A stretch of DNA of 64,000 nucleotides, taken from contig NW_005198091.1 of assembly GCF_000372725.1 (NCBI RefSeq), forward strand, positions 392,728-456,727, given 5' to 3'. The position numbers were made by a program, and so were the translations under genes. The DNA is from Emiliania huxleyi CCMP1516 (taxonomy: Eukaryota; Haptophyta; Isochrysidales; Noelaerhabdaceae). Below are positions 63,650 through 64,000 of the stretch, in pieces. The first letter of the stretch is position 1; each line of letters starts with the position of its first letter. A model generated the notes under the pieces. It did not search any database. It was not told the DNA's origin and was given only the letters and a program-made list of their open reading frames with translations.

Positions 63650-64000
63650 TATTCCGTCGTGCTCGCGCGCAACGTCGTCACCAATGAGAAGGCGGGGGAG
63701 CTCGAGCAGTGCCTGATCGACCTTCCCATCTCCGTCAACCACAACGCATCCGGCCTTCCGTGCCAGTACTCCGCCTCCTTCCCGGCGATCATCTACGCCG
63801 TGCCCCTCAACGAGGGCCTCTCGATTGCTGAGTACTGGGCCACGCGTGCGTGCCCGCCCACCCTCAAACCTCCGCGTCGCGGATCGGATCGGCGGGCGGG
63901 CGACTCACTGACGCTTCCGCCCGTGCCCGCAGACAAGTCGTACTACATCGAGCGTCAGGAGATGGGCATCGGGAAGAACAAGGCGCGCGAGCTCGGCATC
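63650..64000 (+). CDS. Partial unrecognised gene running off the window
   Basis: A coding frame from about 63650 to 63845 (YSVVLARNVVTNEKAGELEQ, SVNHNASGLPCQYSASFPAI, IYAVPLNEGLSIAEYWAT) continues after a GT-AG intron (63846-63932) as HKSYYIERQEMGIGKNKARE to the window edge. Frame and splice agree (phase 1, His codon split). No start codon is visible in frame, so an upstream exon or a spliced start is likely. I do not recognise the family. Confidence 0.5.

Overview
The window is GC-rich nuclear DNA from a eukaryote. Genes are dense on both strands, introns are mostly 55-270 nt, and many introns use a GC-AG rather than GT-AG boundary. Two proteins (FKBP at 838-1398, repeat protein at 20626-21465) carry a signal peptide followed by transit-like sequence, the second with an ASAFAP-like QAFVAP site. 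That layout is typical of algae with complex plastids. I infer a haptophyte-type alga (Emiliania/Prymnesium-like), with a pelagophyte or dinoflagellate less likely. A 100-N gap next to corrupted base calls suggests an older Sanger shotgun assembly.

Layout. 0.8-7.4 kb: FKBP isomerase, XRRA1-like LRR protein, ankyrin protein, CCCH finger protein, ADPRM-type phosphoesterase. 7.4-10.2 kb: repeats. 10.2-23.6 kb: RNA-dependent RNA polymerase, sphingosine-kinase-like lipid kinase, MFS transporter, glycosyltransferase, WSC-domain protein, a plastid-targeted six-repeat protein, and an unrecognised 453-aa protein. 23.6-26.7 kb: nested mobile elements. 26.7-31.7 kb: small secreted protein, 2OG-Fe(II) oxygenase, small membrane protein, membrane-anchored serine protease. 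31.7-33.7 kb: an intact long-TIR transposon. 33.7-38.8 kb: BPI/TULIP-like protein and a ClC channel. 40.3-44.5 kb: a fused sulfotransferase/exostosin/fucosyltransferase gene interrupted by an assembly artefact. 45-49 kb: hypothetical genes and a ten-exon beta-propeller (glycosidase-fold) gene. 49.7-51.3 kb: bestrophin-like channel. 51.4-52.6 kb: TIR element. 52.7-61 kb: BiP-like HSP70, carnosine N-methyltransferase, and a 1007-aa membrane protein with 363-bp tandem repeats. 62-64 kb: PHAX-like protein and the start of a further gene.

The genes do not form a pathway. Loose themes are plastid function (FKBP, ClC, bestrophin-like channel, six-repeat protein) and secreted or glycan biology (glycosyltransferases, WSC, protease, beta-propeller, Pro-rich membrane protein). 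The RDR gene implies an RNA-silencing amplification step.

The most notable observations are: (1) introns whose two splice junctions lie in 7-11 bp direct repeats, as expected of introner insertion; (2) a six-repeat plastid protein built like a pyrenoid Rubisco linker; (3) a compact RDR whose catalytic motif is split by a GC-AG intron; (4) mobile elements whose empty sites are present in the same window; (5) a false duplication flanking the gap at 42.4-43.5 kb. All exon models were made by eye from reading frame, splice dinucleotides and family alignment from memory. No database search was run.
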